DNA of 64,000 nt from JAIYDQ01 sp031411055 (GTDB lineage Bacteria > Planctomycetota > Planctomycetia > Pirellulales > Pirellulaceae): positions 7,351-71,350 of the forward strand of contig JANOAI010000229.1 of the NCBI GenBank assembly GCA_031411055.1. Direction: 5' to 3'. The position numbers and the translations under genes are program-made. The notes under the pieces are model-generated. The model had not been told where the DNA came from. It was given only the letters and a program-made list of their open reading frames with translations, and did not search any database. Of this stretch, positions 60,127-64,000 are shown piece after piece (the stretch's first letter is position 1; each line of letters opens with the position of its first letter).

Positions 60127-61328
60127 GTCTTCAGCAAAACCCTGAGGGGACTGTCGAGTCTGCCCTTCGCTCGTCGAAGGCACGCGTCGTCGGCCTTGCG
60201 ACCAATTCCCCCCCATTTTCGATTCGCCAGGAGGATGCGTGTTTGATTGCGCAGGAACTCGGATTGAGCGAGCGATGGAATCAAGCTCTGCCAGCCCTCT
60301 ATCGAAAGTCCGGAGTACAACGACGGGGAAGTGTTTTGCTTAAACACGAGGAGGGCGACCCCTGCGAACGGCAGTCGTTCTACCGAAGTTCGGGAGAAAT
60401 TACCCAACGCAGTCCTACGACTCAGGAACGGATGCTGGCATATTCTGCGCACGCTGGGGATTTGCTGTATGGAGCATGCGAAAAAGCCCTGCAAGGCTCC
60501 GGCATCGACCCCTTTGAAATCACGCATTTGGTGACGATATCATGCACCGGTTTTTTTTCACCTGGTGTTGACTTCGAGATGATTCGCCGATGTGGCTTAT
60601 CATCCACGGTCCAACGCACCCATATCGGTTTTATGGGCTGTCACGCTGCCCTGAATGGTCTCAACGTCGCCCGATCGATTGCCGAAGCGGATCCGAGCGC
60701 CATCGTGATGGTCGGAGCAGTGGAACTCTGTAGTTTACATCAGCAGTATACCGACAACCCACAGCAATTGGTCGCAAATGCACTCTTTGCGGACGGAGCT
60801 GCGTGTGTCATCTTGGCAACCAACGATTCAACTTCATCTCGAAGCCGTGAAACTGCAGACGTTGAGGTAGGGGTGGACAACCAAAACGAATGGACGATAC
60901 GTTCTCATTGTTCGCATTGGATTCCTGAGTCAAATGCCAAGATGAGTTGGACGATTGGGAACTACGGCTTTGAAATGACACTCGATCCTCAAGTTCCTAG
61001 TATCATTGAGGGATGCTTGTTGGATGTAGTTCAAAATTGGCTCGAGCATGAGGGCTTGTCGATAAGTGACATCGACAGTTGGGCGATTCATCCTGGTGGG
61101 CCGCGAATTGTTCAAAGCGCGGGCAAAGCGCTTGGGCTAAATGATCAAGCCTTAACGGAATCGCTGGAGGTACTTTCGAGCTGCGGTAACATGTCGTCAC
61201 CAACGGTCCTCTTCATTCTTGAAAAAATTCTTCGCCGTTCCAACGACCATCGAGCCATCGTCATGCTTGCCTTTGGACCGGGACTTTGTGTGGAAGCTAG
61301 TTTGCTCACTCGCGAAGTCGGATTTTGA
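60123..61328 (+). CDS. Type III polyketide synthase
   Basis: 401 residues, homodimeric thiolase-fold enzyme of the chalcone-synthase superfamily that extends an acyl-CoA with malonyl units, in the cytoplasm. The catalytic triad is visible: Cys173 in GFMGCHAALNGL, His323 in WAIHPGGP and Asn356 in CGNMSSPTVLF. The C-terminal GFGP-like loop is MLAFGPGLCVE. The product (alkylpyrone, alkylresorcinol or other) cannot be read from the sequence. It is the last gene of the exporter-fusion-PKS operon; its stop abuts the inverted tonB remnant. Confidence 0.95.
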   Translation: MSLQQNPEGTVESALRSSKARVVGLATNSPPFSIRQEDACLIAQELGLSERWNQALPALYRKSGVQRRGSVLLKHEEGDPCERQSFYRSSGEITQRSPTTQERMLAYSAHAGDLLYGACEKALQGSGIDPFEITHLVTISCTGFFSPGVDFEMIRRCGLSSTVQRTHIGFMGCHAALNGLNVARSIAEADPSAIVMVGAVELCSLHQQYTDNPQQLVANALFADGAACVILATNDSTSSRSRETADVEVGVDNQNEWTIRSHCSHWIPESNAKMSWTIGNYGFEMTLDPQVPSIIEGCLLDVVQNWLEHEGLSISDIDSWAIHPGGPRIVQSAGKALGLNDQALTESLEVLSSCGNMSSPTVLFILEKILRRSNDHRAIVMLAFGPGLCVEASLLTREVGF

Positions 61329-61466
61329 TCAAAGTCGGAAGCGAATCGGTAAGATCGCTTCCGAAATCGTGTTCAACCCGAATCGTCGAGCCGGTTTCCC
61401 TTTCCAGTGTTTTACCGCGTTGATAGCGGCTTCGTCGAGGACCTGATGACCACTCGAACGCATCGA
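61329..61466 (-). pseudogene. tonB remnant, C-terminal domain only
   Basis: About 45 codons on the minus strand encode a TonB C-terminal signature: SSGHQVLDEAAINAVKHW, then KPARRFG and ILPIRFRL just before the stop. The N-terminal anchor and Pro-rich region are missing; upstream codons have no TonB similarity. It converges on the PKS stop (bases 61328/61329 abut). Probably a remnant of an energy transducer for outer-membrane transport. Confidence 0.75.
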
Positions 61467-61529
61467 GGTCGTGCGTGGGGCAGAATTTGCATTGTCGGGA
61501 TGCGATTCAACCAGCCGACACGTCATTCC

Positions 61530-61790
61530 TTTTTCGATGTTTACACCTGGATGGTTCAAAGGGCAGATCGGTACCATAACGCAAAGGTCACCGATGTACG
61601 ATTTATTCGGGGCGGCACCCCGGGTTACGCCACATTAAATGCCAGAATGGGGAAGAGTTTTGGTGCTGGTCAACGTCACCAGATGACGCTTGGCCTCGAA
61701 AACATGACTGACAAATACTATCGCGTCCTGGGAAGCGGGGTGGATGGTGCAGGGTTGAATGCACTCTTCGGCTATCAATATGCGTATTAA
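61530..61790 (+). pseudogene. TonB-dependent receptor remnant, C-terminal barrel end
   Basis: About 87 codons on the plus strand encode the end of a TonB-dependent receptor: VQRADRYHNAKVTDVRFI, GGTPGYATLNARMGKSFG, LGLENMTDKYYRVLGSGVDG and the terminal aromatic strand NALFGYQYAY. No plug domain or signal peptide is present. It is divergent from the tonB remnant, 63 bp away. A frame to 61407 exists but those codons are not receptor-like. Confidence 0.78.
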
Positions 61791-61915
61791 TCTCCGTTTC
61801 TGTTGACCGAAAACCCCTACCGGTTTGGTAGGGGGCGATGCTAAACTACTGGGAAATCTAAGAGTTGCGTCAACGCAGCTTGTTTCCTGTCTTTAGCATT
61901 AGTCCATAGCGTTAA

Positions 61916-63580
61916 ATGAATACATCGGAACCAGGGCTCGAAGTCCAAGCTGCCACGTCAGATACCAGTGCCACGTCGACCGCGCTAGATCGCGTGGCCA
62001 GCGGCGGCCCGCTCAATCTTGAGCAGATTCGTCGTATGCGAGAAGCTCAAGCAGCGAAAGATGCCGAGCAGCGTTCCAGGCGGCCGCGGCCACCTGCTTC
62101 CGAAACAGGGACGTCCACGTCTTCCGATTCGTCTGCAACGAACAAAGACGAATCATTGCCTGTCGCCTCGGAAAGCGCGAGCACGGACACCAATGCTCCT
62201 GCGGCGGAAGGAAACGTCGACGAAAATCAAGGCGGCGGTAAGCGACGTGAAAAATTTCGCAAAGGCGGACGCGGTCGTGATGACGGGGATGACAGTTATA
62301 CCGCTTCATCGTCCTTTATCGCTGCGAAGGTCTTGGTCCCCAATCTTCGTCAACGCTCGGACGAACTCGAAAGCGAACTGGATGCGGCGATGATCGATGC
62401 TGACCTCAATGGGCTGATGATTGGCAGCCCAGATTTAGCCGTCGGTCGCGCGATCGAAGATGGTTCGCGTCATCGTTGTCGCATCATCAAAATTCATCAA
62501 GACAGCGTTTTCGTTTCATTGGGTGGCCCCGATGAAGGAGTCATTCCGCTGCTTCAGTTCACGGACATGCCGCAGGTCGATCAACTCGTCGATTGTTTGG
62601 TTCGTAGTTTTAACAATGAAGACGGACTCTACGAATTAGCCATCCCTGGCGAGGCGAATAACGTTGAGGACTGGGGCGACGTCCAAGAAGGCATTATTGT
62701 TGAAGCGACCATCGAAAGCAGCAACACGGGCGGACTTGAATGCAAAGTCGGATCGATTCGTGGCTTTATTCCGATGCGACAGATCTCCGAGTTTCGTGTT
62801 GAGGATGTTTCGGGTTATATCGGTCAACGCCTCTTATGTGTGGTGATGGAAGCCAATCCGCAACGCGGTAATCTCGTTCTTTCGCATCGGTCCGTCCTCG
62901 AACGCGAACGGCGTGAGAAGCGGGCAGAGCGTTTGGCGAATCTTGAAATCGGTCAAACAACCGAAGGGACCGTTACCAAGCTTATGGACTTCGGTGCCTT
63001 CGTCGATATCGGTGGTTTGGAAGGTCTCATTCATATCAGCCAACTCTCCTACGAACGCGTCAAGCACCCCAGCGAAGTTGTTAAAGAAGGCGATAAAATT
63101 CAGGTCCGGGTTGAGAAAATCGACCCCGATACAGGAAAGATTGGCTTATCGTATCGCAGCCTCCAAGAGCATCCCTGGACAAATATTGAAACCAGGTTCC
63201 CTGTTGGAGCTGTCGTGAACGGAACGGTCTCTCGATTGGCCAACTTTGGTGCATTCGTCAAATTGGCGACCGGCATTGAAGGACTGATCCATATTTCGGA
63301 ACTTTCTCATGGTCGGGCCGCCAGTGTCGGTTCTGTCGTGAAAGAGGGACAAGAAGTTGAAGTGAAGATTCTTTCGGTCGACCAAGAAAGCCAACGCATC
63401 GGCTTGTCGCTGAAAGCTACCCAAGCTAAACCCGAATCGGCTGTCAAGAAAGAATCGTCGCAGGCAAACGAGGTGGATGAACCACCGCGCAAGCCAGTCA
63501 TCAGCAAGCATCAAGGGCCGCTCAAAGGAGGAGCCGCGACACCTAACTCTGGCGGCGAGAAGTTTGGTTTAAAATGGTAG
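61916..63580 (+). CDS. Ribosomal protein S1-like RNA-binding protein with four S1 motifs
   Basis: 554 residues. The N-terminal 140 residues are disordered and charged (Ser/Thr-rich, then a basic GGGKRREKFRKGGRGRDD segment). Four S1 domains follow: about residues 175-240, 255-325 (VEATIESSNTGGLECKVGSIRGFIP), 340-410 (EGTVTKLMDFGAFVDIGGLEGLIHIS) and 425-495 (NGTVSRLANFGAFVKLATGIEGLIH); longer quotations are shortened here to the key G-A-F-V and G-L-I-H-I-S residues. Bacterial S1 usually has four to six domains; this could be the organism's S1 or a paralogue. A Gly/Pro/Lys tail ends the protein. The ATG at 61916 has no strong ribosome-binding site. Confidence 0.88.
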   Translation: MNTSEPGLEVQAATSDTSATSTALDRVASGGPLNLEQIRRMREAQAAKDAEQRSRRPRPPASETGTSTSSDSSATNKDESLPVASESASTDTNAPAAEGNVDENQGGGKRREKFRKGGRGRDDGDDSYTASSSFIAAKVLVPNLRQRSDELESELDAAMIDADLNGLMIGSPDLAVGRAIEDGSRHRCRIIKIHQDSVFVSLGGPDEGVIPLLQFTDMPQVDQLVDCLVRSFNNEDGLYELAIPGEANNVEDWGDVQEGIIVEATIESSNTGGLECKVGSIRGFIPMRQISEFRVEDVSGYIGQRLLCVVMEANPQRGNLVLSHRSVLERERREKRAERLANLEIGQTTEGTVTKLMDFGAFVDIGGLEGLIHISQLSYERVKHPSEVVKEGDKIQVRVEKIDPDTGKIGLSYRSLQEHPWTNIETRFPVGAVVNGTVSRLANFGAFVKLATGIEGLIHISELSHGRAASVGSVVKEGQEVEVKILSVDQESQRIGLSLKATQAKPESAVKKESSQANEVDEPPRKPVISKHQGPLKGGAATPNSGGEKFGLKW

Positions 63581-64000
63581 CCTTTTTGCAACACGAATAG
63601 ATCTCCTCCCTCCGCTAATTCGTATGCGAACGGGTCGGGAGCCGACAAATGAAAATCTTGTTTACTCAATCGCAAATCTACCCGAAAGTATCTCCTCCCC
63701 TCGCCCATTCTTATGGGAGAGGGGTCGGGGATCGCCTGATGAAATCGATGCGTAGCTGTTTAAAGATTGCATACGAGAAACCATTCTCCCCCTTGCCCCG
63801 TCTTCGGGGAGAGGGGGCGAGGGGTGAGGGGCCGAACTGCACGGAAACTCTGCCCCCTCACCCCTGCCCTCTCCCCCGCAGAGCCGGGGGCGAGGGAGGA
63901 AATACTCGTGTTACTTTGCAAACCTTCAAAACCCTTTTGTTGTCTAGTATTCAACATTTTCATCAGGTCGGGGCAAGGGTGAGAGCTGAACCGAGGCGAG
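63581..64000. repeat. Right-edge gap filled with GC-rich palindromic repeats
   Basis: No gene. CCCCTCGCCCAT-TCTT-ATGGGAGAGGGG forms a hairpin near 63700-63726. From about 63784 to 63900 a series of CTCCCCC/GGGGGAG and CCCCTCACCCC/GGGGTGAGGGG segments forms nested inverted repeats. In both directions they would encode the PLTPALSP/PLTPRPLSP type peptides that arise from a very common planctomycete intergenic repeat, so the small frames at 63760-63982 are not genes. Confidence 0.75.

Noticed and set aside
61407..61529. N-terminal part of the frame containing the receptor remnant
   Set aside because: These codons overlap the tonB remnant on the other strand and have no receptor similarity, so the remnant is taken to start near 61530.
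63760..63982. Two opposite-strand small frames at the right edge
   Set aside because: Both are translations of the common GC-rich intergenic repeat and overlap each other.

Overview
The window looks like a chromosomal segment of a planctomycete, most likely of the Pirellulaceae (Rhodopirellula/Pirellula relatives). This is inferred from gene content: a formylglycine sulfatase, a DUF1559 pilin-like protein, a DUF1800/DUF1501 pair, an archaeal-type prolyl-tRNA synthetase, methanopterin-pathway genes in a bacterium, and tRNA-Ile/tRNA-Ala genes with no rRNA beside them. No species can be named from the sequence alone. Genes lie on both strands in short operons, many with 1-4 nt stop/start overlaps.

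Layout. 0-6 kb: the N-terminus of a leftward gene at the edge, a sulfatase, a lone LolD-type ATPase, a ThuA-like protein, and a convergent U32/RlhA-type protein. 6-13 kb: a 1386-residue secreted vWA protein with glycine-rich tracts and a TlpA-type thioredoxin protein. 12.9-13.2 kb: tRNA-Ile(GAU) and tRNA-Ala(UGC). 13.7-25 kb: a membrane/spermidine-synthase fusion, a TPR protein with a duplicated membrane carrier, purH, a leftward group (rhomboid, pteridine-reductase-like SDR, fliW) and a leftward comEA-like/uvrB pair. 25.4-33 kb: a tightly coupled leftward MoxR - DUF58 - BatA-like - vWA membrane protein - isoaspartyl peptidase operon. 33.3-40.6 kb: guaB, an SHD1-like secreted protein, a GxxExxY nuclease-fold gene framed by 10-bp-period repeats, proS, a MITE-like insertion and a DUF1559 gene. 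40.7-49.9 kb: a protein kinase, a TetA-like MFS exporter, then MaoC - adenine deaminase - PabA-like - DUF447 - beta-RFAP synthase (the last three fit tetrahydromethanopterin biosynthesis) and a carotenoid-desaturase-like oxidoreductase. 50.3-54.3 kb: DUF1800 and DUF1501. 54.7-61.3 kb: a type III polyketide synthase cluster (methyltransferase, MMPL exporter, methyltransferase-FAD oxidoreductase fusion, PKS). 61.3-61.8 kb: remnants of tonB and a TonB-dependent receptor. 61.9-63.6 kb: a four-S1-motif ribosomal-protein-S1-like gene. The right edge is a repeat-rich gap.

The most unusual content is non-coding. Two intergenic elements (34840-34922 and 43244-43316) have different stem sequences that are perfectly compensated, around the same small core of two mini-hairpins; this covariation points to a conserved fold. 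A GxxExxY gene is framed by three arrays, each of three ACTAAT-type hexamers at exact 10-bp spacing, the last array inverted. A 122-bp fold-back element upstream of proS has an 18-bp perfect terminal inverted repeat and an 11-12 bp flanking direct repeat. A 22-bp perfect palindrome sits in frame inside the BatA-like gene, and four exact 20-bp tandem units lie upstream of comEA-uvrB. Together these suggest several distinct families of small mobile or structured elements.

All functional calls come from motif and family recognition by eye; no database search or folding program was run.
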